The translations under genes and the position numbers were made by a program. Under the pieces are notes generated by a model. That model searched no databases. It had not been told where the DNA came from and saw nothing but the letters and a program-made list of their open reading frames with translations. Below are positions 10,614-18,997 of a stretch of DNA of 64,000 nucleotides, piece after piece (the first letter of the stretch is position 1; each line of letters opens with the position of its first letter). This stretch comes from Photorhabdus bodei (GTDB lineage: Bacteria > Pseudomonadota > Gammaproteobacteria > Enterobacterales > Enterobacteriaceae), in assembly GCF_003287735.1 (NCBI RefSeq), contig NZ_NSCM01000010.1, positions 30,442 through 94,441 of the forward strand, in the 5' to 3' direction.

Positions 10614-10883
10614 TGTAATATCTCTTTATTAGGGTGAACTACGATGACATCGTATTAAATTAATTACGATATCTTAGGAAAAACCAGTTAATACTAATTA
10701 ACTTAAAAGATTATTTAGTTATATTTAATGATTTAAAAAAACACCTATAAATAAGAATATCTCGATTTTGCATAGTAAGTGCAACAACATTGCCATGCTT
10801 TTTGTCGATCTACAAAATCAATCAATCAATTTCTGACAAATCAGATAGTAAAGAATATTGCTAGATAAATGAGAGAGATAATT

Positions 10884-11213
10884 TTAAATCAATAGGCCAT
10901 TAGACAAATCTACTATATACCTGTCATCCTTCAAGTTGCCTCTTTGTTGGCTGCACTCACTCACCCCGGTCACATAGTTATCTATGCTCCCGGGGATTCG
11001 CTCCCTTGCCGCCGCGATGCATCTTGAAATCCATAAGGTATAGTATAACAACCGTTTTTTGAGTGAATTAATCACCTCAATAGCATTGCCTTTCTTGCTG
11101 GGTGAAACAATAGCATCCTCCGACAATACTTTGACATCCATCTTTCCTTTATCATCCCTGGCTAGCAGCGCATAAGGATTAGTAAAGTCAATTTTTTTAT
11201 CTAAATTCTTCAC
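10884..11213 (-). CDS. Small unknown protein whose C-terminal half is translated ERIC
   Basis: Open frame of 109 codons with a GTG start at 11213 and no clear ribosome-binding site. I do not recognise residues 1-56 (charged, beginning MKNLDKKIDF and containing KMDVKVLSED). From about residue 57 the protein is a read-through of the ERIC element at 10916-11042 (the characteristic YTLWISRCIAAARERIPGS translation), followed by a short tail. The ERIC has therefore replaced or extended the original C-terminus. It lies upstream of glbB on the same strand, so it may once have belonged to that operon. It could equally be a remnant; no function is proposed. Confidence 0.35.
   Translation of the reverse strand: MKNLDKKIDFTNPYALLARDDKGKMDVKVLSEDAIVSPSKKGNAIEVINSLKKRLLYYTLWISRCIAAARERIPGSIDNYVTGVSECSQQRGNLKDDRYIVDLSNGLLI
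10916..11042 (-). repeat. ERIC element, 127 bp (copy 1)
   Basis: Full-length imperfect palindrome of the ERIC/IRU family. It starts TATACC, ends GGTATA, and has the central CCCCGGTCACATAGTTATC core and the GGCTGCACTCACTCACC arm. It is inserted at the 3' part of a small gene upstream of glbB. Transcribed, it would fold into one long hairpin. Confidence 0.95.
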
Positions 11214-11563
11214 TGATCATTTCATGACTCGAAAATCCTAACTCATTATTAAACATCATTATTTTAACCCTTTATTTAATGGGTGAAGCGCCTTTGCTGT
11301 AACTTCCGTCAATCATATAAACAGCCTAACAATAAAAATATTTTCACTAAAATTTAATTAGAAAATAGATCTCAGAATATACAATGTCAACTTGGGTTTT
11401 TATTTTTTATTTGGCAAAAAAAATTTACATATAAAGGGGTGTTAGAATATTATATTATTTTTAATTGATTTTAAATCTGGTATATCATCAACTCAAGAAA
11501 TTAATGGACTATCTAGTACCAGTTTAGCTAGTAAAGGCTTGTCAGTAATAAAATTCTGCCTTT

Positions 11564-11690
11564 TATACCCGTCATCTTTCAAGTTGCCTCTTTGTTGGCT
11601 GCACTCGCTCACCCCGGTCACATAGTTATCTATGCTTCCGGGGATTCACTCCCTTGCCGTCGCGATGCATCTTGAAATCCATAGGGTATA
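11564..11690 (-). repeat. ERIC element, 127 bp (copy 2)
   Basis: Same 127-bp palindrome as copy 1, with TATACC/GGTATA ends and a few substitutions (cgctcacc, gccgtcgcg). It is intergenic and 522 bp from copy 1 in the same orientation. Confidence 0.95.
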
Positions 11691-11732
11691 TATTGTTTGA
11701 ATATAATAGATTGCCAATTTTTCAAATATCCA

Positions 11733-11902
11733 TCAATTCTTACTATCTTCGGAAGAAAACGTGGATTTAATTTCTCGTGCTAATTTTTTATTAATACGAT
11801 CTTTGTCTGATTATTCCTTGTAGGAACGGCACTATACTCATTAAATTCTATCTTCCATTTATCTGTTTTACGGATTTTAGTATTAATACTGGTACTCAAC
11901 AT
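11733..11902 (-). pseudogene. Possible frameshifted small gene, unknown
   Basis: On the minus strand an ATG at 11902 opens a frame (MLSTSINTKIRKTDKWKIEF...). It stops early, but a one-base shift near 11800 continues into a charged tail (DKDRINKKLAREIKSTF...) with a stop at 11733. The change of frame at one point suggests a decayed gene. No family was recognised and no ribosome-binding site is obvious. It may be chance. Confidence 0.25.
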
Positions 11903-12176
11903 GGATTAAAATAGATCTTTAAACCATATGAATAATTGGGGAATTATAATAAAATTGGGGTAATGGTACTGAACGTGGTGTGTTTAATGGTGACTAATAT
12001 GCTTTAAAAGTACTTATAATATAATTATTAATTTTTTCAATAAGTTAATTTAATATGAGATATATTTCCACGTTATTTGTTTTTATTTTTTTAGATTAAA
12101 TATAATGCTAAAATACGTAATCAAGGTGAAGAATTTAATATATTATTGATGTGTCTTTATCTCTCAGGGATAAACT

Positions 12177-12381
12177 GATGTTAAGAAGGCGATTTTTGAT
12201 AGAACCAGTCGTGGACCAACTCAAGAAATATTTCTCAGATAGAGCATTTAAGACACCGTAATCAGATCGGTTTTTTATTGGAAATCGTCGCTGGACTAAT
12301 TGCTTATACATTCCAACCTAAAAAACCGAGCTTGAGTTTACGGGATTGTGATATCGCTATTTTTAAACGAAACCGAGATTA
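12177..12381 (+). pseudogene. IS982-family transposase C-terminal remnant
   Basis: Two frames together reproduce the end of an IS982-type transposase: [14 protein letters not shown], then after a frameshift [20 protein letters not shown] and [12 protein letters not shown]. The N-terminal two thirds and both inverted repeats are absent, so this is a dead fragment. Identification rests on the characteristic IEH.RHR...[11 protein letters not shown] block known from the family. Confidence 0.75.
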
Positions 12382-12428
12382 ATTAAACCAAAGTGCCGGA
12401 TAAAAAACAGCACGTTGTCAATGATCTG

Positions 12429-12455
12429 AAGAAAGTCCGCTCTGCGGACTTTCTT
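12429..12455. terminator. Strong hairpin, probable bidirectional terminator
   Basis: Perfect 12-bp stem, AAGAAAGTCCGC and GCGGACTTTCTT, with a 3-base loop. It lies just beyond the stop of the truncated HTH gene and 3' of the porin on the minus strand. No long U-tract is seen on either side, but the location suits termination of porin transcription. Confidence 0.65.
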
Positions 12456-12457
12456 CC

Positions 12458-12652
12458 TTAAAGGTGGAAAGCTATGCGCTTACCTGTTGGAAGAGTCACC
12501 TCAAGGCTTAATTCACCGCCCAATGCTTTCACATAGCGCTTAAGTGTTGATAGCCTTGGATCATTGTCAGCTTGTTCCATCCGAGCAACGGAAGGCTGTT
12601 TAACCCCCATAACAGTGGCCAATTCTGTTTGTGAAATTTTTAGAAAAGATAT
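12458..12652 (-). pseudogene. XRE/HigA-type HTH regulator, N-terminally truncated
   Basis: A 64-codon open stretch encodes the C-terminal part of a small helix-turn-helix protein. The HTH core reads LKISQTELATVMGVKQPSV, then ARMEQADNDPRLSTLKRYV, as in antitoxin-type XRE regulators usually paired with a RelE/Gp49-like toxin. The 5' part is missing: the frame is closed by a stop inside the porin 3' end, with which it overlaps by a few bases. No toxin partner is present, so this is probably half of a lost toxin-antitoxin pair. Confidence 0.7.
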
Positions 12653-14046
12653 TTAAATCTGGCGCGTGCGCCGTAGCGTCGGTCATTATTACTGTTGGCA
12701 ATTTTGTTGTTGGCATTTGCTTCCAGCATAGAGACGTAGGCACCAAGATAGAGATTAAAGTTTTTCATATTCATAATATTAGGAATCTGATATGACATAT
12801 GGATGGTATTTATATCGTATTTACCCGGCTCATTGAATGGGTGATTAATATATGCGGTTGTATCGTCAGTATTGAACGTTTTGATATTGTTATGGGCATA
12901 GATATAACCCAGTTCGAAACGATGCCACATCACATTAATTCCGGTAGTGAAATTATGTTCATCTGAGGCATCCAGATAGGCGGTATTCAGGTTAGCAACA
13001 ATGCCATCATCAGGATCGGCCTCCAGACCGTTCCAACTTAATGTCATGCCGTAACCATTGCGTCTGGATTGATCGACCCATTGCCCTTGATTATTCTGGT
13101 AGCCATAGGCGTTATTGACGACATTACTCTCCATCGCTATGGCTGCACTAAACTGATCTTTTTTCCAGGCTGCTACCGGGCGCAAATAGGCGACATTTTT
13201 TTTATTTTCCAGTGTGTTGCCGTGGTAAATGTTATCTCGGAATAGTGAAGTGCCATCTTCAAGTAGAGTATTGAGTTCGAAATACCAGTTGCCTGCGTAT
13301 TTGCTCAGCATCAAGTTACCACCGCTGTTACTGCGGCCACGTCCTTCTTTCATCATGTAGATATAGCCGAAACCGTCGGCATACAAATCATTGGCGGTAT
13401 TACCAGAATACTGAATAAAAGTATCTTGGTTGAGTGGGAACATATCGTAAGCTTCAAAACGCCCGATTTTTACCTGCCAGTTTTTCTCATTGCCGAAGAA
13501 GAAAGCGGCGTCGTCGAGATTCATTTTGCCAGTCATGTCTGCTAATGGTTGCACTCTAAAGCCGGCAAAGTTGTTGTTTTGATCACGGCGGTAACCGTCC
13601 AGCCCGATCAAAATGCGGCCATTAACATTCCAACGCTCTTTGTCGCCAGGTTTCCAGTCTTTATTATCGCTGGTTTTAAGTGAAGTAAGCTGACCGGTTC
13701 GGCTGGCGCTATCGAGATTGAATTCTACATCGCCGTACAATTTTAGATCGCCAAAATTATTCAATTTCAAGTTGCTAGTTGATGAAGCACTGTTTTCCAG
13801 CGGAGTGGTGCTTTGTGCTATTTGTATGGTCTGTTGTTTGGTTTCGATAGTGTGCTGTTCTAGTTGCTGCGCGCGTTGCTCGGCGGCGGTGGCTCGTGCT
13901 TCTGCTTGGGCAGCCCGCTGTTCTGCTTGTTGCAGTCGCTGCTCCAGTGCATCCAGGCGTGCCTCGATGCTATTGGTGGGTGAAGCAAGGGCAGAGGCTG
14001 AAAATATTAATCCTGGTGTGACAATCAGATAGTGAAGGTTTTTCAT
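12640..14046 (-). CDS. Outer-membrane carbohydrate porin (RafY/ScrY-like)
   Basis: 468-residue outer-membrane protein expected to let sugars diffuse into the periplasm. A signal peptide ends at SASALA-SP (about residue 22). Residues 28-75 form an Ala/Gln/Glu-rich coiled coil (LEQRLQQAEQRAAQAEARA), as in sucrose porin ScrY-type proteins. The rest is a beta-barrel ending in aromatic F (RARFKYLF), the outer-membrane insertion signal. Segments such as GRFEAYDMFPLNQDTF match what I recall of raffinose/glycoporin sequences. It stands alone on the minus strand with no sugar kinase, hydrolase or PTS gene next to it, so the substrate is not determined. A trace of a possible degraded coding end lies upstream (near 14140-14330). 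Confidence 0.8.
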   Translation of the reverse strand: MKNLHYLIVTPGLIFSASALASPTNSIEARLDALEQRLQQAEQRAAQAEARATAAEQRAQQLEQHTIETKQQTIQIAQSTTPLENSASSTSNLKLNNFGDLKLYGDVEFNLDSASRTGQLTSLKTSDNKDWKPGDKERWNVNGRILIGLDGYRRDQNNNFAGFRVQPLADMTGKMNLDDAAFFFGNEKNWQVKIGRFEAYDMFPLNQDTFIQYSGNTANDLYADGFGYIYMMKEGRGRSNSGGNLMLSKYAGNWYFELNTLLEDGTSLFRDNIYHGNTLENKKNVAYLRPVAAWKKDQFSAAIAMESNVVNNAYGYQNNQGQWVDQSRRNGYGMTLSWNGLEADPDDGIVANLNTAYLDASDEHNFTTGINVMWHRFELGYIYAHNNIKTFNTDDTTAYINHPFNEPGKYDINTIHMSYQIPNIMNMKNFNLYLGAYVSMLEANANNKIANSNNDRRYGARARFKYLF

Positions 14047-15119
14047 GGTATGCTACCCTTTTGGGATATGAGTTATTATATCGTAGTTAAATTATCAAGC
14101 TGGTTTTTGGGCTAAAAGATAATTGAGTTGATTAGCAGATCGCAATCAACTCTACTAACCAGATAAAGCTATTGTGATCGAATACTCAAATTCGGTATGA
14201 AAGATAAGTAACGGTGGAATGGATTTCCACCACCGAGTGGTCAGGGTTGCGTCTTCAAGATCAACAGGAATGATTGGCATGGTACGAAAGTGCTGGAATT
14301 GTTTGTCAATGTTAAACAAAGGGGGCTGTCAAAGTTGTTGTTATTTGAAATGAGAAAGAGTATCTGAAGTAGAAATAATTGCATGAATTAATCATTTTTC
14401 GAAGTGTGAAAATGATGCATTCGATTCTATTATTTATAGAGATAAATTCATTAAAATCAATCTATTGGGAATTATATTTTATCTTATCATTTTTTAAATT
14501 TACTATTTGAATGATTGGTAATATATTCAAAAGGTTATGAAATATATTTTTATATGTTGATATCCTACTGATTGCATTATAATATCAGCGCTGTTTGGGA
14601 TGATAACTTCATAATAATCATATAGTTAAATTTTTTGCTACCCTTTTTGTGATCATTCCCGCATTACTACAGTTTTTTTTATGATAAAACATAAGAGATA
14701 ATAAGCTAAATTTTTATAAAATATCAGGATTGATGCTGGATGATGTCGTCAATTCAGCTTTATCTATTGTTTGATATGAGGAGGTCATTATTGATATTCA
14801 TCACAAAACATAATGAATTCTAATGTGAGCATAAAGGCTCAAGTTCGATTGATATAATACGTGTTATTATTGAGGCTATGTCTTGGTTAAACATAAAAAT
14901 ACCTAATGAAAAGCTTGTCGAAAAAATCTGATTATCAAAATAATTTAGCAAAGTAATGAATTATTCCTATGTCTTATCATTGCAGAGCTCAAAGATATAG
15001 GTAAGAACCTATTTTTTTAATTGTATTGTGATTATATTGTATTGTAATCATGGAAATGCCGGTGCTTGTTGGCCCTACTCTTAACGAATGGCGGTTGTTC
15101 ATCGGTTGGAGTTTTTTAA
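14047..15119. other. Long AT-rich intergenic region between porin and bkd operon
   Basis: About 1.07 kb between divergently read genes. Near 14130-14340 the minus strand reads as a protein-like tail (VDLEDATLTTRWWKSIPPL) with no start, perhaps the end of a lost gene. The rest is very A+T-rich. Promoters for the porin (leftward) and for the bkd operon (rightward) must lie here, but I could not place them with confidence. A 33-codon frame beginning at 15051 overlaps the next gene and is not supported. Confidence 0.5.
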
Positions 15120-15413
15120 ATGGTGTCACATTATGTTCAGGACAATGCTAAAAATTTAGGAAATACCATGACAGCCGAAGCCATTTATGGTTATGGAGAT
15201 AATTTTTCCCTCCATGTTAGGTGCATAAACGTAATTAAAAATTGTGACCGTATACCTCTATCTTTTGCAATTCGTGTAGGCAATAGCCCTACATTCACTT
15301 CTTATATCGGGATCTATAGTCTCTCAAGTAATCATGAACGGGACTACCCCGTATTCGCTTTTTTATCAAGCATTAAGCGCAATAACGACAACTACCACGT
15401 TAACTATTTGTGA
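15120..15413 (+). CDS. Small protein of unknown function, first frame of the bkd operon
   Basis: 97-codon frame with a GGAG ribosome-binding site 8 bases before its ATG. The stop (15411-15413) lies 11 bases before the preferred start of the E1 gene, which suggests translational coupling. The protein (MVSHYVQDNAKNLGNTMTAE...) has no signal peptide, membrane segment or motif that I recognise. Because of its position it may be a genuine small partner or a leader frame of the operon. Confidence 0.4.
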   Translation: MVSHYVQDNAKNLGNTMTAEAIYGYGDNFSLHVRCINVIKNCDRIPLSFAIRVGNSPTFTSYIGIYSLSSNHERDYPVFAFLSSIKRNNDNYHVNYL

Positions 15414-15424
15414 GGAAAAAGAGA

Positions 15425-17422
15425 GTGATAGACGTACAGATCAATGAAGTACCTCTTAAGGAACACAGCCCTTCAATTAATGATTGTTTGGATGAGCAAA
15501 AGTTACTTTATGACATGCTGCTGTCACGGGAATTTGATAATCGTAGTGCGATAGTCACACGACAAGGTCGAGCTTGGTTCCATGTGTCGGCTGCTGGACA
15601 TGAAGGGTTGGCTGTGCTGCCTCAGCTTATGGAAAAGAATGATGTACTGGTTCCTTACTATCGTGATCGGGCATTAGTATTAGCGCGTGGTATGTCTATT
15701 GTTGAAATGACAAGGGAACTTATGGGTAAGGCCACTTCTCACTCGGCCGGCCGAACCATGTCGAATCATTTCTGCTCCAAAGAGCATAATATCTTCTCGG
15801 TAGTCAGCTTGACCGGAACCCAATGTATTCCCGCGGCTGGAGCCGCCTGGGCAAGTGTGTTAGACAATAAAAATGGGCTTGTCGTGTGTGGTGTCGGCGA
15901 TGCGGCGACCCGGCAGGGAGAATTTTATGAAGCGGTCAGCTTTGCAGTTGAAAGGCGTTTGCCGGTAGTCTTTGTGGTTTCCGATAATAAATTGGGTATT
16001 AGTACCTCAACGGAGAAGATGGCTCCGTATCGGTTGGGAATATTTAACGAGTGTTTGATTCGCCGTGTTGATGCCCGCAAACCGGAAACTTTGTTTCCTG
16101 TTGCACAGGAGGTATTCAATAAGGCGAGATTTGAGCGGACTCCTTGCATATTGGTTTGTCGTATGGATCGGTTAGATTCTCATTCCAATTCAGATTCTCA
16201 CAAACTGTACCGTACCCCGGATGAACTGGAGGTACTACAGGATCCTATTGAAAATTATGTCGCTTATTTAAAGGAAAAAGGAGCGATTACCGAGCAAGCT
16301 CTGGCTGGACAAAAAGAGCGCATTAAAGCGGATGTCGCGGAAATATTTGAGCGTGTTTACCACGAAGAAGAGCCGGATCCTGCAAGTGTCAGTACCTATT
16401 TATGCAATCGTGAAGGAACGCCTACCGTACATGTTGAGATGGAAGCCGAAGAGACACAGGTCAAAGCGGTAAATCAGGTTTTGGACGAGGCATTGAGTCA
16501 GCATCCGAATGTGCTGCTATTTGGTGAGGATATTGAAGATCCTAAAGGTGGTGTTTTTGGTTTCACCCGTGGCTTATCCACTTGCTATCCTGATCGTGTT
16601 ATTAATGCTCCCCTTTCGGAAGCCACGATTATTGGCTCGTCTGTTGGATTGTCCGCCTGTGGTTGGCGTCCGATTGTTGAACTGCAATTTATTGACTTTG
16701 TTGGGCTAGGTCTCAATCAGTTACAGTCACAACTTGGCACTTTAAGTTGGAGAACGGTAGGAAAATGGCGCTGTCCGGTAGTGATATATGCTCCTTATGG
16801 CGCTTATCTCCCTGGTGGTGGTATATGGCACAGCCAAAGCTCGGACGGTATCCTGGCGCATATTCCCGGTATTAACGTTCTTGTTCCAACGACACCGGCT
16901 GATACCGTCGCATTGTTCCGTACCGCGTTAAGTCTGGATATGCCGAGTCTGATCCTGATCCCTAAACACCTTATGAGAGAGCGCCATGAGCGTCGGTTGG
17001 TGAGTCCGGTGTCGCTTGGGCAGGCAAATATTGTCAGGGCAGGAAAAGATATTACACTGGTTGCTTGGGGAAATACGATTCAACTTGCGACTATGGCGGC
17101 TCTTCAGGCGGAAAAAGACAATATTGACATTGAAGTGATTGAATTACGTAGTCTGGTACCTTGGGATAAACAACGGATTGCGGAATCTTTACGCAAAACC
17201 GGGCGGCTTATCGTTGTACAGGAGGATACCCGGACGGCCAGTGTTGGTGCATCCATTATTGCTGATATTTTGGATGAGAATGACAATTTCTTCTCTTTAT
17301 TGGCACCTCCGCGCTTGGTGACGCGTGAAGATATTCATATTCCTTTTAATCCTTGTTTAGAGAAAGCTGTTTTACCCGGCACGGATGACATTTTGGCCTC
17401 CGTCCATGCGGTAATGAGCTAA
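15425..17422 (+). CDS. bkdA: Thiamine-diphosphate 2-oxoacid dehydrogenase E1, fused alpha-beta (BkdA-like)
   Basis: Cytoplasmic E1 that decarboxylates a 2-oxoacid, probably a branched-chain one, and passes the acyl group to the lipoyl arm of the next gene product. One chain of about 665 residues holds both halves usually found as separate alpha and beta subunits. The alpha part carries the thiamine-diphosphate motif (GVGDAATRQGEFYEA...VSDN, about residues 157-190). The beta part carries GEDIEDPKGGVFGFTRGL and EATIIGSSVGLSACGWRP. A GTG at 15425 is preferred because GAGGA lies 8 bases before it; an upstream GTG at 15410 is possible. Locus content matches the Photorhabdus bkdABC cluster reported for isopropylstilbene and iso-fatty-acid starter supply; the name is from memory. 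Confidence 0.85.
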   Translation: MIDVQINEVPLKEHSPSINDCLDEQKLLYDMLLSREFDNRSAIVTRQGRAWFHVSAAGHEGLAVLPQLMEKNDVLVPYYRDRALVLARGMSIVEMTRELMGKATSHSAGRTMSNHFCSKEHNIFSVVSLTGTQCIPAAGAAWASVLDNKNGLVVCGVGDAATRQGEFYEAVSFAVERRLPVVFVVSDNKLGISTSTEKMAPYRLGIFNECLIRRVDARKPETLFPVAQEVFNKARFERTPCILVCRMDRLDSHSNSDSHKLYRTPDELEVLQDPIENYVAYLKEKGAITEQALAGQKERIKADVAEIFERVYHEEEPDPASVSTYLCNREGTPTVHVEMEAEETQVKAVNQVLDEALSQHPNVLLFGEDIEDPKGGVFGFTRGLSTCYPDRVINAPLSEATIIGSSVGLSACGWRPIVELQFIDFVGLGLNQLQSQLGTLSWRTVGKWRCPVVIYAPYGAYLPGGGIWHSQSSDGILAHIPGINVLVPTTPADTVALFRTALSLDMPSLILIPKHLMRERHERRLVSPVSLGQANIVRAGKDITLVAWGNTIQLATMAALQAEKDNIDIEVIELRSLVPWDKQRIAESLRKTGRLIVVQEDTRTASVGASIIADILDENDNFFSLLAPPRLVTREDIHIPFNPCLEKAVLPGTDDILASVHAVMS

Positions 17423-17431
17423 GGAGAACTT

Positions 17432-18997
17432 ATGGCACAGTTGCTTATTCCCCCGATGGGAGAAGGAACCACTGAAGTCGTCATCATCCAGTTACTTAAG
17501 CAGGTGGGGGATCATGTCAAGCGTGATGAACCTGTTTATGAAATGGAGACGGATAAGGCCGCCTTTACTATTGAGTCTGATGTTGAGGGGATCTTGGAAA
17601 AATGGTTGGCGGCGGAAAATGATATTATCCCTGTTGGATCGCCTATTGCAGTTATCAGAGCTGTTGGCGAGATGGCAGAGCCTTCCTCTGTCAGTGAAGC
17701 GTTAACGCCTCAGCCGGAGAAAATGGAGAGAGTGGCGGAGGAAGTAGAAAAAATAGAGAAAGTGGAGGCGGCTCCAGAAGTATCCGCTCCTCCTGCGCGT
17801 ATTCCGCCAAAAACCCGTCAGTATGCACAAGAACACCAAATTGAGCCGCACATTCTTAGCCAACTGGCGGAAAAACATGGGACATTATTGCCTGGTCATA
17901 TAGATGATTACCTCCAGCAGTACCGCGAAACTAAGATATCAGAAGAAACCAGGCCGTCAGAAAAGAGCAATGCAGAAAATGACAATGTGGGTTTTCTGTC
18001 CAGAGATCAGCAGCGTCTTAATCGTGCAATACGGTTAAATAGTGCTACGGTACAACCTTGTTGGGCAGCTAAACCACTACCGATTGAGCTTGTTGATAAC
18101 GCCATTCATCATTTAACGGAAACCTCCGGGCAACAGGAATGGATAACGCCATTTCAGGTCATCACTTATGCGATTTCTCAGGCATTGAAAAAATTCCCGA
18201 TGTTGCGTTCGAGACCGCTTGATCAAGAGCGTTATCACACTTATACGGATATCAACCTAGGTATTGCTTTTCTGGATGAAAAAGGCGATTTGAGCTCGTT
18301 AAAAGTACCGGGAACGCAAACCATGAGCTTTTTTGAGTTCAGGCAACAATTGAATGGTGTACTTGATCCCGATGTGGAAAAACTGCCCGTTGATATTGAT
18401 GTTCCTATGATGATCTCGTATACCGGCAACGATGGTGCTACCTTTGCCGTACCGGTTATTGTGCCGCCATCTCAGTCAACATTGTTCATCGGTGCGCCTC
18501 ACAACAAAGAGATGAACCTCGTTCTGGCATTTAATCACTATCTGCTCAATGGGGTAGAGGCGTCTGAATTTATTACCGAGATTATTACTCAGGTTCGTGT
18601 TCTGTCTGGGCCACGATCTACCGCGCATCAGATAGAAGGTAAATCAGGTAAATCGGTTTCCGGGCAATTACGCACGCTGCTGGCGGATTTCCTGAATTGG
18701 GACGAAGATTTTACTGAATCAATGATGCAGCGCACTTGGGCTGATTTGGGCATTGATTCGCTCAAGGCAGTAAAACTTGCAGAGTTGATGTCGGCGCATT
18801 TTCGTCGAAAATTATCGCCGACGCTGTTCTGGCGTTATAGCTCGCCGCATCGATTGATTGAATATCTGGACGTTTCCAAAACTGAACTGACTGAGAATAA
18901 ACATTCCTTAGATGACTTTATTAATGCGATGCGTAGTCTTGATGGCGAAGCAGCATTAAGGTTACAGCGCCTCATAGAAGGAGGAAAGCATGGATAA
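17432..18997 (+). CDS. bkdB: Lipoyl acyltransferase E2 with C-terminal acyl carrier domain (BkdB-like)
   Basis: Core of the dehydrogenase complex, 521 residues. Residues 1-76 are a lipoyl domain with the modified Lys in METDKAAF. A Glu/Pro linker and a peripheral-subunit-binding segment (PPKTRQYAQEHQIEPHIL, about 129-146) follow. The acyltransferase domain runs from about 190 to 390, and its end reads FNHYLLNGVEAS. The active-site signature is thus HxxxNG rather than the usual HxxxDG. Residues 410-475 are an ACP/PCP domain with the phosphopantetheine Ser in LGIDSLKAV. This fusion suggests that the acyl group goes straight from lipoate to a carrier protein instead of CoA, to be used by the KS encoded next. 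Its stop overlaps the next start by 8 bp. Confidence 0.88.
   Translation: MAQLLIPPMGEGTTEVVIIQLLKQVGDHVKRDEPVYEMETDKAAFTIESDVEGILEKWLAAENDIIPVGSPIAVIRAVGEMAEPSSVSEALTPQPEKMERVAEEVEKIEKVEAAPEVSAPPARIPPKTRQYAQEHQIEPHILSQLAEKHGTLLPGHIDDYLQQYRETKISEETRPSEKSNAENDNVGFLSRDQQRLNRAIRLNSATVQPCWAAKPLPIELVDNAIHHLTETSGQQEWITPFQVITYAISQALKKFPMLRSRPLDQERYHTYTDINLGIAFLDEKGDLSSLKVPGTQTMSFFEFRQQLNGVLDPDVEKLPVDIDVPMMISYTGNDGATFAVPVIVPPSQSTLFIGAPHNKEMNLVLAFNHYLLNGVEASEFITEIITQVRVLSGPRSTAHQIEGKSGKSVSGQLRTLLADFLNWDEDFTESMMQRTWADLGIDSLKAVKLAELMSAHFRRKLSPTLFWRYSSPHRLIEYLDVSKTELTENKHSLDDFINAMRSLDGEAALRLQRLIEGGKHG

Larger units (their letters stand above)
11214..12176. other. AT-rich intergenic stretch with decayed material
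   Basis: About 960 bp without an intact gene. It contains one full ERIC (11564-11690) and a possible broken minus-strand gene (11733-11902). The remainder (11214-11563 and 11903-12176) is A+T-rich. No convincing promoter, RNA gene or conserved coding signal was seen. The first part is upstream of the small gene at 10884 and could carry the glb promoter. Confidence 0.6.

Noticed and set aside
10916..11690. Two palindromes 650 bp apart considered as ends of an insertion sequence
   Set aside because: Both are complete 127-bp ERICs in the same orientation, with no transposase between them.
13718..14032. 104-codon plus-strand frame rich in Cys, Ser and Ala
   Set aside because: Shadow of the coiled-coil coding part of the porin on the opposite strand; the composition is explained by its Gln/Ala/Glu codons.
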